A DNA stretch of 64,000 bases from Eubacterium ruminantium (GTDB taxonomy: Bacteria; Bacillota; Clostridia; Lachnospirales; Lachnospiraceae), in NCBI RefSeq assembly GCF_900167085.1, contig NZ_FUXA01000008.1, positions 179,702 to 243,701 on the forward strand, in the 5' to 3' direction. Below are positions 27,020 through 36,320 of the stretch, one piece after another. The notes under the pieces were generated by a model that was not told where the DNA came from, did not search any database, and saw nothing but the letters and a program-made list of their open reading frames with translations. Every line of letters begins with the position of its first letter. Positions within the stretch are counted from its first letter, which is position 1. Position numbers and translations under genes: made by a program.

Positions 27020-27676
27020 ATGATGAAAAAGAAAATTGCTGTAGCAATGATTATGGTTTTATCGCTTTCACTTGCTGCATGCGGTAAGAAAAAGGATTCA
27101 GAGAAGAAGACAGAAGCTAATACAAAGACAAATACAGAAACTGTTACAACAGGTACAGATGCAGATCCAACTACTGCAGAATCAACCGGTTCAGCAACAG
27201 AAACTCCGGCTGATAATACAGAAGCAGCGGGTACTCCTGCAAATAATGTTTCAAACGATGAGGTTTCAAAACTTGTTGAAGATGGTTTTGTTATCCCTGA
27301 GGAAGCAGAAGATGTTAGATGGACTGTACTTACAGAAGCAACAGGAGAAAGCGGTGCTTTAGTTCAGGTTGAATTTGTATATGATAATAAGCATTATGTT
27401 GCTCACGAACAGAAAGTCGGCGGCGAAGAATTAGTTGATATTTCAGGAATGTACTATGAGTGGACAGGAGAGCATGACAGAACTATCGATAAATGGGGAG
27501 ATGGCGAGGTTGATCTTAAGGAACGTATAAGTTATAATCCTGAAGGAACTTCAGTTTGTTTATCACTTTGGTTCGATAAGACAACAGGTAATGCATACTC
27601 ATTAGCAATGATTACCAGTGAAGACGTTGACGGTTACGATATGCGTCCGTTGGTTGAGAAACTTTCAGGCAAATAG
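27020..27676 (+). CDS. Putative lipoprotein with Thr-rich linker
   Basis: A 218-residue secreted protein. The N-terminus MKKKIAVAMIMVLSLSLAAC is a lipoprotein signal ending in the lipobox LAAC, so Cys is probably lipidated at the membrane. Residues ~25-75 are Thr/Ala/Glu-rich linker (TNTETVTTGTDADPTTAEST). The folded part (~85-218) is acidic; I recognise no family. AAAGGAG lies ahead of the start. It stands alone between rsmI and a terminator before the lanthipeptide operon. Confidence 0.82.
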   Translation: MMKKKIAVAMIMVLSLSLAACGKKKDSEKKTEANTKTNTETVTTGTDADPTTAESTGSATETPADNTEAAGTPANNVSNDEVSKLVEDGFVIPEEAEDVRWTVLTEATGESGALVQVEFVYDNKHYVAHEQKVGGEELVDISGMYYEWTGEHDRTIDKWGDGEVDLKERISYNPEGTSVCLSLWFDKTTGNAYSLAMITSEDVDGYDMRPLVEKLSGK

Positions 27677-27782
27677 GATTTAAGAAAAATATATTCAGTC
27701 CATAAAAAGATATCAGGGATATATATTGAAATGTAAAACCTGGTATTTGGATTGTAAATTAAATCACATACAGAATACATTA

Positions 27783-27818
27783 AATGATATCGAATGTTAC
27801 GTTCGGTATCATTTTTTT
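27783..27818 (+). terminator. Terminator upstream of the lanthipeptide operon
   Basis: ATGATATCGAA pairs with TTCGGTATCAT (one G-U pair) around a short loop and is followed by seven T residues. It isolates the lan promoter from the lipoprotein gene. Confidence 0.8.
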
Positions 27819-27829
27819 GTGCCTAAATG

Positions 27830-27896
27830 TACAGTTAATACCTTTTTTTGGCATTTGAAGACGATTACGTTCGTTTAAGTGAAATTTGAATATACT
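27830..27896 (+). promoter_or_regulatory. LytTR-type box and -10 of lanA1
   Basis: TACAGTTAATACC, a T-run and GGCATTT (27830-27856) align without gaps to the box upstream of agrD on the other strand. ACAGTTAAT (27831-27839) fits the 9-bp AgrA/LytTR half-site consensus, and GCATTTGAA at 27851 is a degenerate second half-site. TATACT (27891-27896) is the likely -10; exactly 34 bases separate it from GGCATTT, as at agrD. Regulator binding is inferred. Confidence 0.7.
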
Positions 27897-27985
27897 TAAT
27901 CTTGCAAGGCCGAGCAAAACAAAAACGAACAATAAGAAAACAAAAAACAAAGAAAACAAAATTTAAAAACAAAGGAGACAAAAAC

Positions 27986-28159
27986 ATGAACACAGAGAAC
28001 AAGAACGAAGTAACATGGCTTGATGAAGTTTCTGCACAGGAGTTTGACGAGGAAGTATACGGTGCATGCAGCACAAATACATTTTCACTCAGTGATTACA
28101 TGGGAAATAATGGTAACTGGTGCACAATTTCACACGAGTGTATGGCTTGGTGCAAATAG
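27986..28159 (+). CDS. lanA1: Two-peptide lanthipeptide precursor, alpha (LtnA1-like)
   Basis: A 57-residue precursor. The leader (residues 1-27, VTWLDEVSAQEFDEEVYGA at its end) matches the LtnA1 type and is cut after GA. The 30-residue core begins CSTNTFSLSDY and ends HECMAWCK. From memory of lacticin 3147 LtnA1, the core differs at four positions: Met for Trp12, Asn for Ala17, Ile for Leu21, Ser for Thr22. Four Cys, and the CTxxHEC lipid II-binding ring region, are kept. Start ATG 27986 is set by AAAGGAG; an in-frame upstream extension is basic and not leader-like. The peptide should bind lipid II and act with LanA2. Confidence 0.95.
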   Translation: MNTENKNEVTWLDEVSAQEFDEEVYGACSTNTFSLSDYMGNNGNWCTISHECMAWCK

Positions 28160-28249
28160 TTAAAAATCAAAAATACGAAAAATAATAAAACTCAAAATTC
28201 AAAAAATAAAAATCATAAAAAATCATTTAAAAAACGGAGGATTTTAAAA

Positions 28250-28429
28250 ATGGAAAAGAACAATCTTGAACTTGGAAAGTATATGGAAAGCGATCTTATT
28301 GCACTTACAGATGAAACAGTTGATGGTGGTACAACACCTGCAACACCTGCAACTCCTGTAATCGTTGCAGTATCAGCATATGTTTCAGATAAGACATGCC
28401 CAACAACAGCTTGTACAAGAGCTTGCTAA
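28250..28429 (+). CDS. lanA2: Two-peptide lanthipeptide precursor, beta (LtnA2-like)
   Basis: A 59-residue precursor too short for most gene callers. Leader residues 1-27 (NNLELGKYMESDLIALTDE...DGG) end in a double glycine. The 32-residue core starts TTPATPATPVIVAVSAY and ends KTCPTTACTRAC, matching lacticin 3147 LtnA2 in its N-terminal TTPATPA, and in the three C-terminal rings: Ser19-Cys23, Thr25-Cys28 and Thr29-Cys32 predicted. The core is three residues longer than LtnA2. ACGGAGG lies upstream of ATG 28250. It should be the pore-forming partner of LanA1. No clear terminator follows it. Confidence 0.95.
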   Translation: MEKNNLELGKYMESDLIALTDETVDGGTTPATPATPVIVAVSAYVSDKTCPTTACTRAC

Positions 28430-28488
28430 TTAAAAGGCAGATCAGTTTAGAAGCAAAATAAAAAGAAAGGTAAGAAAAGTTAGGAATT

Positions 28489-31332
28489 ATGATCGAGTAT
28501 GAAAGAAAGGTTTATCCTGAGATAGACAAACAGGAATTTGATGAAAGTATCCAACCTCTTTTGAGAAGTATGGAAGAATTACATATAGAGAAAAAAGATA
28601 AGGAAGAGTCATTTTATTCAGAGAGTCTTGAATTTAATAATGAACAGTACCCATATCATAATTCCTGCTTTCTGCTTTCTAAGGAAATCTGGGAAAGATA
28701 TTGGGATGATTCATTAAATGAATATCTCAGTGATTATGACAAATTTGAAAATGAAACATTAGAGTCTTTGGCAGGTCTTATATTCTCATATTTTATCAGA
28801 TGCTTTGCAGAGCAGATAAAGAATAAGGACAAGGGATATAAAGACTATAAAGATTACAATTTAAGATTATTGGGTACAGGATTCGAAGAATTATCCAATG
28901 ACTATCCGGTGGTGTGGTCAAGATGTATGGGACTTATCGAGAATAAGATCGGTTTCCTGGTTGATACACTCGGAACAGTCAGCAGAAACAGAAAAGAAAT
29001 AGCCGACACATTTGGAATTGATCCGGATGTGAAGATCGTGTCACTTGAAAGTGGCGGAGATACTCATAATAAGGGGAAAAGTGTATCGGTAATTTATTTC
29101 GAAAACGGAAAGAAAATAGTATTTAAACCTAGAAGCGTTAAGGGCGAAAAGGGCTATGTGAAACTGGCTGAAGAACTTAATGAAAAGTTTGGAACAGGCC
29201 TGTATGCTTATAAGGTTTTGGATTTGGAAAATAGTGGATTTATCTCATTTGTTGAGAGAGATGAATCTTTTCAGGATATGTATAAAGCGGGTGAAATGGC
29301 ATGCCTTATGTACCTGCTGAATGCAACAGATATGCATTATTCGAATATACTTTGGACCAAGGGAGGACCGGTTCCTATCGATCTGGAAACTCTTTTCAGG
29401 ATCCCGAGGGTGAAGAAAGGGCTTGCCGAATCGGACAAAAGTGCCTACAGCTTTATGGAAAGTTCTGTATATAGTACGGGAGTGCTGCCTATACAGCTTG
29501 GCAAATCAAAGAATGCTGTAGATGTTGGGTTTACCGGAAACAGAGGTGAATTCAGCGAAAGTCCGATTAAACAGATCATCGTAAATGATGGTTTCAGTAA
29601 GGGTATAAATATTAAATGGTCATCAAACAAAAGCCATAAGATGATCCAATATAATAAGACCGACGAGAAGGAAATCATTGAAAAATGCGACTATATAGTT
29701 AAAGGCTTCACTATGATGTATAAGAGAATACTTCGCGACAAAGAAGCTTTTGCGGAAATAGTTAAGAGAAATTATAAGGGTGCCAGTCTCAGATATATAC
29801 ACAACATGACATATAGATATGAGCAGATACTTAGATCCCTTACTTCTCCTCAGGCAGCAAAGGATATAAATATAACAAAAATGCTTCTCTCCAGAACCGG
29901 AATTCTCAGTCTGAAGAGTGAAACAAGTATAGTAGAGTCGGAGATAAAGCAGTTATTCAGAGGGGATGTGCCGTATTTCTCTATTGATTTTTCATCAAGG
30001 GATATAAAGGCTGACGGTAAAGTCGTGACTTCATGCAAACGTTCACCTGAGGAAATATTTGCGGAAAAGGTAGAACGAATTTCCGAGGAAGACATGGAGC
30101 AGCAGATAAAGATAATCAAGTTTTCATTTATCGCAAAACTCTCCGATCCGGATGTTAAAGAGAGGAAAAATCCGGAAGATGTTATCAGATATCTCGCAGA
30201 TAAACTCTGTGATGAAGTTAGGGATGATCATTTTCAGCATCTTCCTATCACATGGGTTGGACCGGTATTAAATCATATGGAGAATACATGGATGCCGGGC
30301 GTGCTTGGATATGATCTCTATAGCGGAAGAATAGGACCTAGCGTGGCGCTTCTTCTTGCAGGAAAACTCCTTGGAGAACAAAGATATACAGATGTCGGTT
30401 ATAAAATGTTTGATTCTTCAATAAATATTTTAAAGGACGAGAAGTATGAGATCAGAAATCTTCTTGCCGCAGGTGTTGGCTTCTATTCAGGATTTACAAG
30501 TATTGTATGGGGAATAAATGAAGCAGGAAAGATACTTGGCAAGGACGACTGGTGTCAGGTGGCAGTGGATTCATTTAAGATCATTGATGATAAGCTGCTG
30601 GAGATTGATGACAACTTCTTCGATATGATATGCGGTAAAAGCGCAGCGATCATTTTCAGACATAAGATCGATAAGAATTACAGACTTACCAGGGATCAGC
30701 TTGAAAAAATCATTGAGGCCGGTGAGAAAAAGCTTAGAAACAGAGATGAAATGATGACTATCGGTCTTGCTCATGGAGTATGCCAGATCATTTGGTTCTT
30801 CTCGGTTCTCGAGCAGATATATCACAGCGCGAAGATAACAAGAATCATAAAGGAAGCGGATGAAGTTATAAGAGAATCATACACATCGGATATCGGAAAC
30901 TTCATTGTTTATGAAAATGAAAACGATCATGATGTATCTTCATCATGGTGCAACGGTCTCAGCGGTATTCTTCTTGCTTATTATGAAGGCTATAAGGTTG
31001 GAATTTATAAGAGAGAAGACGTTGAAGATATAATAGAAAAATTAATTTCATCATATATACCGGATATTCCGATCTTATGCCATGGAACACTTGGCATTGA
31101 GGAAATACTGGAATATATCAGCCGCGACTTTAAGGAAGAGACAGAATTTATGTTAAAGCATCTTAACCTTGGAATGTGCAACGCGGATAATATTTACAAT
31201 TATTTTAAACATGAAAATGGAAGATACTCACTGAGTCCGGGATATATGACAGGACAGTCAGGAGCCATATGTTATCTTTCAAAGAAGAAAGGGCTTGGAT
31301 TATCGGTATTTCCACTGACAATGGGTGAATAA
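28489..31332 (+). CDS. lanM1: Class II lanthipeptide synthetase LanM1
   Basis: A 947-residue bifunctional enzyme that dehydrates Ser/Thr and forms (methyl)lanthionine rings. The N-terminal ~600 residues are the kinase-like dehydratase (GGDTHNKGKSVSVIYFENG, KIVFKPRS, NATDMHYSNILWTKGGPVPI, DLETLF). The C-terminal ~330 residues are the LanC-like cyclase with Zn ligands Cys821 (SSWCNGLSG), Cys864 and His865 (ILCHGTLG), and LAHGVCQ. By order it matches LtnM1, which modifies the alpha peptide. It follows lanA2 by 59 bases and overlaps lanT. Likely acts at the membrane with LanT. Confidence 0.95.
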   Translation: MIEYERKVYPEIDKQEFDESIQPLLRSMEELHIEKKDKEESFYSESLEFNNEQYPYHNSCFLLSKEIWERYWDDSLNEYLSDYDKFENETLESLAGLIFSYFIRCFAEQIKNKDKGYKDYKDYNLRLLGTGFEELSNDYPVVWSRCMGLIENKIGFLVDTLGTVSRNRKEIADTFGIDPDVKIVSLESGGDTHNKGKSVSVIYFENGKKIVFKPRSVKGEKGYVKLAEELNEKFGTGLYAYKVLDLENSGFISFVERDESFQDMYKAGEMACLMYLLNATDMHYSNILWTKGGPVPIDLETLFRIPRVKKGLAESDKSAYSFMESSVYSTGVLPIQLGKSKNAVDVGFTGNRGEFSESPIKQIIVNDGFSKGINIKWSSNKSHKMIQYNKTDEKEIIEKCDYIVKGFTMMYKRILRDKEAFAEIVKRNYKGASLRYIHNMTYRYEQILRSLTSPQAAKDINITKMLLSRTGILSLKSETSIVESEIKQLFRGDVPYFSIDFSSRDIKADGKVVTSCKRSPEEIFAEKVERISEEDMEQQIKIIKFSFIAKLSDPDVKERKNPEDVIRYLADKLCDEVRDDHFQHLPITWVGPVLNHMENTWMPGVLGYDLYSGRIGPSVALLLAGKLLGEQRYTDVGYKMFDSSINILKDEKYEIRNLLAAGVGFYSGFTSIVWGINEAGKILGKDDWCQVAVDSFKIIDDKLLEIDDNFFDMICGKSAAIIFRHKIDKNYRLTRDQLEKIIEAGEKKLRNRDEMMTIGLAHGVCQIIWFFSVLEQIYHSAKITRIIKEADEVIRESYTSDIGNFIVYENENDHDVSSSWCNGLSGILLAYYEGYKVGIYKREDVEDIIEKLISSYIPDIPILCHGTLGIEEILEYISRDFKEETEFMLKHLNLGMCNADNIYNYFKHENGRYSLSPGYMTGQSGAICYLSKKKGLGLSVFPLTMGE

Positions 31333-31333
31333 T

Positions 31334-33496
31334 ATGAAAGACAGGAAAAAATTAATCCCAACTCTGCAGATAGCACAGACCGAATGTGGTCTGTGCTGCG
31401 TGGAGACTATATTAAAATATTTTGGCAGAGATGTAACCATGGCGGAAATGAGGCAGATTGCGGAGCCGGGAAGAGACGGACTTAGTTCTGATAAGATCAA
31501 ATCAGTTCTTCGTCATTACGGCATGGATACCGAGACATATAAGGTGAAGAGTCTTAAAGCATTTAATATGATAGAGCTTCCGGTTATAGCATTCTGGAAG
31601 GAATATCATTATATATGTATTGAATCGGTTGATGATAAAAAGGTAGTCATCATGGATCCGTCTGTGGGCAGGATGACTATAGAAAGAGAAGAATTCCAGA
31701 GAAGTTTTTCAAATATAATCATTTCTGCAAGACCAAATGAAAATTTTGAGAAAAAGAAGGAAGGAATTCTGGGAAGACTTAATCTTAAGACTATTCTTCC
31801 AAAGAATATAAAGTCGATGTATATCGCTCTTGCCGTTATCAGTTTAATGATGATGGCAATAAATGTAGCTTTGCCGTTCTTCACACAGATACTTATAGAT
31901 AAGGGTTCGGGAAATCCCGGGTTATATAAATATCTGATCCTCTCCATAGCGGGACTTGTGACTGTTACGGCACTGACCATGTATGCGAGAGCGGTAATCT
32001 CCGTAAAGCTGACCAAGAAATTCAGCAGACATCTTATCAGTTCTGCATTTAAAAGAGTGCTGGATCTTCCGGCGAAATATTTTTCTGTAAGAGCTCCGGG
32101 AGAAATAGTTTACAGACTTAATTCTCTTACAAGAATTCAGGATCTTTTCGGAGTTTCAATAGTTCAGTTCTTTTTGGACTGTTTAAGCATGATCGCCATA
32201 ATGATATATGTTCTCCATATATCGGCAATACTTTTTCTTTTTGAAGTATTCTTCGTGGCTGCATTATTTTTTACACTTATTAAATTCCAGCCGAAGATCA
32301 TGGCGGCAACCGATAAGGAAATTCATGAAGGATCTGATGCACAGAGTACACAGCTTGATGCCATCGTTTCCATAAACAGCGTTAAGCTTGGCGGATACAA
32401 GGATCAGTATCTTGAAGACTGGAGCAAGAAATACAATAAGGCGCTTGATGCCACAGGTCAAAGGATACATATACAGCAGGCGGTCATTAATACCATACTG
32501 GTGGTACTTCAGAATTTTGCACCGCTCGTTATCTTCTTTGCAGCACTTTTCTTTAAGGAAAAAGGAATACTTACATTTGGCCAGGCTGTAGCGATACAGT
32601 CAATATCAAGCCTTTTATTTGTCTATGTAAATTCAGTATTTTCAGCTATTTCGGAATTTTCTCTTGTAACCAGATATATCGATATCGCAGATGATGTTCT
32701 CCGTTATCCGGCTGAAGTTTCGGGAGATAAGGAAGCTGAGACACCGGTTGGTGAGATTACGGTTGAAAATGTGAGCTACAGCTATGACAATAATTCAATT
32801 TATGCGGTAAAGAATCTTAACCTTAAGGTTAAGGCGGGAGAAACCATAGCATTTGTAGGAAGATCCGGATCGGGAAAGACCACCATCGGAAAGATGCTCT
32901 GCAGTTTATTTACACCGACAGAAGGAAGAATACTTTTTGACGGAGTGGATTTTAAAGAGTACGATCTCGAGAAACTTCGTTCGCAAATAGGTTATATACC
33001 TCAGGAAGCATATCTTCACAACAGATCAATACTTGAAAATCTTAAACTCGGAACAACTCTTTCGGACGAAGAGATTATCAGACAATGCGAAGAATATGAT
33101 TTCATGGATTTCGTTAAAACTCTTCCTATGGGATATAACACATTTATATCTGAGCTTGGAGGCAATCTGTCAGGCGGACAAAGACAGAGGATATTCATAG
33201 CAAAGATTTTATTACAGAAACCAAAGGTTCTTGTTATGGATGAAGCAACATCATCTCTCGATAACATTTCCCAGAAATCTATTTACAATGAATTGAATAA
33301 TCTGGGATGCACGAAATTCATAATAGCTCATAGACTTGAGACCATCCTTAATGCAGACAGGATAATTCTTATCGAGGACGGAGTTATGAAGGAGAGCGGA
33401 ACACATAAGGAACTTATTCATAACAACAGAGGAGCATATTATAAGCTGTTTAATACAGAATACAGTATAGAGGAAAAATATGGAAAGAGTAGCTAA
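31334..33496 (+). CDS. lanT: Lanthipeptide exporter with C39 leader peptidase
   Basis: A 720-residue AMS-type ABC transporter that cleaves double-glycine leaders during export. Residues 1-~135 are the C39 peptidase: catalytic Cys18 in AQTECGLCC, His in EYHYICIES, Asp in VIMDPSVG. About five to six membrane segments lie in 160-440. The ATPase domain has Walker A GRSGSGKTT, signature NLSGGQRQR and Walker B VLVMDEATSSLD. ATG 31334 is preferred to GTG 31325 because GGGTGA precedes it by 5 bases; the start adjoins lanM1. Its end overlaps lanM2 by 17 bases. Confidence 0.95.
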   Translation: MKDRKKLIPTLQIAQTECGLCCVETILKYFGRDVTMAEMRQIAEPGRDGLSSDKIKSVLRHYGMDTETYKVKSLKAFNMIELPVIAFWKEYHYICIESVDDKKVVIMDPSVGRMTIEREEFQRSFSNIIISARPNENFEKKKEGILGRLNLKTILPKNIKSMYIALAVISLMMMAINVALPFFTQILIDKGSGNPGLYKYLILSIAGLVTVTALTMYARAVISVKLTKKFSRHLISSAFKRVLDLPAKYFSVRAPGEIVYRLNSLTRIQDLFGVSIVQFFLDCLSMIAIMIYVLHISAILFLFEVFFVAALFFTLIKFQPKIMAATDKEIHEGSDAQSTQLDAIVSINSVKLGGYKDQYLEDWSKKYNKALDATGQRIHIQQAVINTILVVLQNFAPLVIFFAALFFKEKGILTFGQAVAIQSISSLLFVYVNSVFSAISEFSLVTRYIDIADDVLRYPAEVSGDKEAETPVGEITVENVSYSYDNNSIYAVKNLNLKVKAGETIAFVGRSGSGKTTIGKMLCSLFTPTEGRILFDGVDFKEYDLEKLRSQIGYIPQEAYLHNRSILENLKLGTTLSDEEIIRQCEEYDFMDFVKTLPMGYNTFISELGGNLSGGQRQRIFIAKILLQKPKVLVMDEATSSLDNISQKSIYNELNNLGCTKFIIAHRLETILNADRIILIEDGVMKESGTHKELIHNNRGAYYKLFNTEYSIEEKYGKSS

Positions 33497-36320
33497 TAAA
33501 CTTATTGATTCGACATGTGAATATTTCGATGATGTGATTTCTCAAACCATGAGGGATGTTAAAGCCCGAGTAGCGGATGTGGATCATATCGAATCTGCGG
33601 ATGTGGTCGCAAGCTGTCTTATGCATATGCTCAGTGACAACATCTGGAGATTAATGAATAAGACCTATATTTATGAATTTCATAAATACAGAGAATCTAT
33701 AGGACTTAAGGTTGATAAAGATTCTACGGTTGCATTTGATAAATATCTCAAATTATTCAGTAAAGATGAGATAGCAGGATGGTTTGAAAAATACAAGGTT
33801 CTTCACAGCATGGTTGAAAAAAGCGTTATCAATACATGCGGATTCATCCTAAGAGTTCTTGATGATTATTTGGAAGACAGAGATTCTTTCGAAGAAGAGC
33901 TTGGAATACCTGAAGCTGCAAAGCTTGTCAGATTTCTTCCTATGGGTTCCGATCCTCACAATAAGGGAGCAATAGTCCTCAAGGCAGAATTTGATAATGG
34001 CCGGGCAGTGATATATAAATCAAGAGATTTTGATGCGGATAAAATGCTTCAGAAAATTTACCGAGAAGTTATCATCTTTCCGGAGACAGGTGGATTTGCA
34101 CCTGTTCCGGACTGCATAAACAGAGGTGATCACGGATGGGCAAAATTTATTGAAAATAGCATGATAGATGAAGGGGATGTGGGAGAAGCTTTCTACAGAC
34201 TCGGACTCTATGCACCGATTTTCTCATGTTTTGCATCAACAGATATACATGATGAAAATATCATATTCGACGGTATTAATCCGTATTTCATAGATCTGGA
34301 AACAATAATGCAGCCGGAGGGAAAAGCCAGCAATGAACCGCTGATTTATGAAATGCAGAAGAAACTTACGCACTCCATAGCCAATACATCTGTGGTTCCT
34401 GCGAAGCTTATGGCAAATACACTCAATTATCTGATCGGGGCGATTAATACACCATATCCTCAGGATACGGAAGAAAGCTTTTTCGGTTTTAAAAATGTGG
34501 GCACCGATGCCATTGACATTGCCAAGGAAAAAGCAAAGGTCGACAGAATAGCAAATCCTCTTAAGGTTAAAACGGATAAGGTTATCGATCCGGTTGATTA
34601 TATGAAGGATTTTCTGAGAGGTTACAGAAAAGGATATAAAGAGATCCTGGATCATAAAGACGAGATCATCGAATTGATGAAAGAGTTTAATGGTCATCTT
34701 AGAACTGTTCTTCGTCCGACAGCACAATACTTCATGATCATTGATGCCTGTGTATTTCCTGAAAATCTTTATGATGAAGGATCGGTCAAAAAGGTTCTCG
34801 GATATATGAAGCCGGTGGTAGCTATGAAGGGTTATGACGAGGCAGAGACTGTTCTTCATGAAGAATGGGATGCCATGCTCGAGGGAGATATACCGTATTT
34901 TTATATCAGAGGAAATGAAAAAAATATAGAGATAAATGATTATAAAACCAAGGATATTTATCCTTTATCTCCGGTGGAAAATGCTATTGAGAATCTGAAA
35001 AGTCTTACGGAAAAAGATCTTTTATTTGATGAAAGAATGATAGTGGAAGGATTTTCCGAGATAAAGATCAGGAATGCAAAAGTAAATGGAAAGAAATATC
35101 CGTCTGACTCAGAAATTTTCGGTGAATTATGGAACAGCATCAGAAACTGTGATGTGGACAAGATTTATAAATTCTATGAAGAACTTGCTGTTAAGTCGAT
35201 GCAGCAAGAAGAAAAAAGTGCGGGATGGTTCGGCGGAGTATATGGAGATATTCCATATTCTTATAATTCTATTTCCCTTGTTTCTCTTCATGATACAGGC
35301 GGAATCCCTGTTATGATGAAGGATCTTATCCGATATGCGGAAGATATCAGGAAAGATAAAGACGGAGAATCATCACGAGACATAAAGAAATACCGGAAAT
35401 TATATGAAGAAGCATTAAGAGGAATGCAGATAAATAAGAAATGTTTCGCTGACACAAATTATATTACCGAAACATCAATCATTTCCGGAAAATCATCACT
35501 GGACATGATACTGGGATATGACGGAAATGAAGAAGACAGAGTTAAGGCCATCGAAGAATGCGTAAGGAATTCGAAGGATGAAAATGTTGGCGATATCTAT
35601 CTTGGTAAGGCGGGACTTTATCTCTTCCTTGCATCCAATAAAGATACTGACAGGGATATCATGATCAAAGCCGACAGAGAACTTAAAGAGGCCCTGGATA
35701 AGGGTGACTTCATGAAGTTTGGCTTAGCTCATGGTGAGCTTGGACTTCTCTGGGCAAGATATAGAGTATGCCGATTCTTAGATGATAGGGATGCCTGCGT
35801 TGCAATCTATAAGAGGGTTCGGGAACTCATCGGAGAGTATGAAAATATTGGAAATGGATGGTGCAACGGCAACAGCGGAATCCTTATGATTCTTGCTGAA
35901 ATGATGACTCTCGAAGAACTTCAGAAAGAAGTTAAATTCCTCAGGGAGTTTGCGAAGAAGACGGCTAAGGTGAAAAAGGGAGTTATGCAGGACTTATCCA
36001 TTTGTCACGGGATTTCGGGAATGATACAGTCACTTGTTTATTGCTACTTCATTTACGGAGATCCGATTTATATAGATCTTGCAGATGAATACTGGAATGA
36101 TGTTTGTGACACGGTGGAGAAAGAAAGCTACTACATCGGTGAAGTAAACAGAGATTATCTTATGGGTTATTTCCTTGGATGGAGCGGCCTTATTGACTCA
36201 GTTATCCTGCTTAATATTTGTAAGAAAGAAAAAGAAGACAGGCTGGCGAAGTTATGGATACCTCTTAATCTCAGTACATTACTTTATCAGCAAAATATTA
36301 GACAGGAAGGTGGTTATTGA
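33480..36320 (+). CDS. lanM2: Class II lanthipeptide synthetase LanM2
   Basis: A second, divergent 946-residue LanM. Dehydratase landmarks: GSDPHNKGAIVLKAEFDNG, AVIYKSRD, STDIHDENIIFDGINPYFI and DLETIM. Cyclase Zn ligands: Cys795 (GWCNGNSG), Cys842 and His843 (SICHGISG); FGLAHGELG is also present. A dedicated second LanM is the hallmark of two-peptide lantibiotics; by position it corresponds to LtnM2 and should modify LanA2. The start lies 17 bases inside lanT with GAGGA upstream; the stop overlaps lanJ as TGATG. Same operon. Confidence 0.95.
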   Translation: MERVANKLIDSTCEYFDDVISQTMRDVKARVADVDHIESADVVASCLMHMLSDNIWRLMNKTYIYEFHKYRESIGLKVDKDSTVAFDKYLKLFSKDEIAGWFEKYKVLHSMVEKSVINTCGFILRVLDDYLEDRDSFEEELGIPEAAKLVRFLPMGSDPHNKGAIVLKAEFDNGRAVIYKSRDFDADKMLQKIYREVIIFPETGGFAPVPDCINRGDHGWAKFIENSMIDEGDVGEAFYRLGLYAPIFSCFASTDIHDENIIFDGINPYFIDLETIMQPEGKASNEPLIYEMQKKLTHSIANTSVVPAKLMANTLNYLIGAINTPYPQDTEESFFGFKNVGTDAIDIAKEKAKVDRIANPLKVKTDKVIDPVDYMKDFLRGYRKGYKEILDHKDEIIELMKEFNGHLRTVLRPTAQYFMIIDACVFPENLYDEGSVKKVLGYMKPVVAMKGYDEAETVLHEEWDAMLEGDIPYFYIRGNEKNIEINDYKTKDIYPLSPVENAIENLKSLTEKDLLFDERMIVEGFSEIKIRNAKVNGKKYPSDSEIFGELWNSIRNCDVDKIYKFYEELAVKSMQQEEKSAGWFGGVYGDIPYSYNSISLVSLHDTGGIPVMMKDLIRYAEDIRKDKDGESSRDIKKYRKLYEEALRGMQINKKCFADTNYITETSIISGKSSLDMILGYDGNEEDRVKAIEECVRNSKDENVGDIYLGKAGLYLFLASNKDTDRDIMIKADRELKEALDKGDFMKFGLAHGELGLLWARYRVCRFLDDRDACVAIYKRVRELIGEYENIGNGWCNGNSGILMILAEMMTLEELQKEVKFLREFAKKTAKVKKGVMQDLSICHGISGMIQSLVYCYFIYGDPIYIDLADEYWNDVCDTVEKESYYIGEVNRDYLMGYFLGWSGLIDSVILLNICKKEKEDRLAKLWIPLNLSTLLYQQNIRQEGGY

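Noticed and set aside
27902..27985. In-frame upstream extension of lanA1 that would give an 85-residue product
   Set aside because: The added residues are Lys/Arg rich and lack a RBS; AAAGGAG points to ATG 27986, which yields a leader of the LtnA1 type.
31325..31333. GTG start for lanT and the overlap with lanM1
   Set aside because: ATG 31334 has GGGTGA at 5 bases; GTG would place the RBS over the start.
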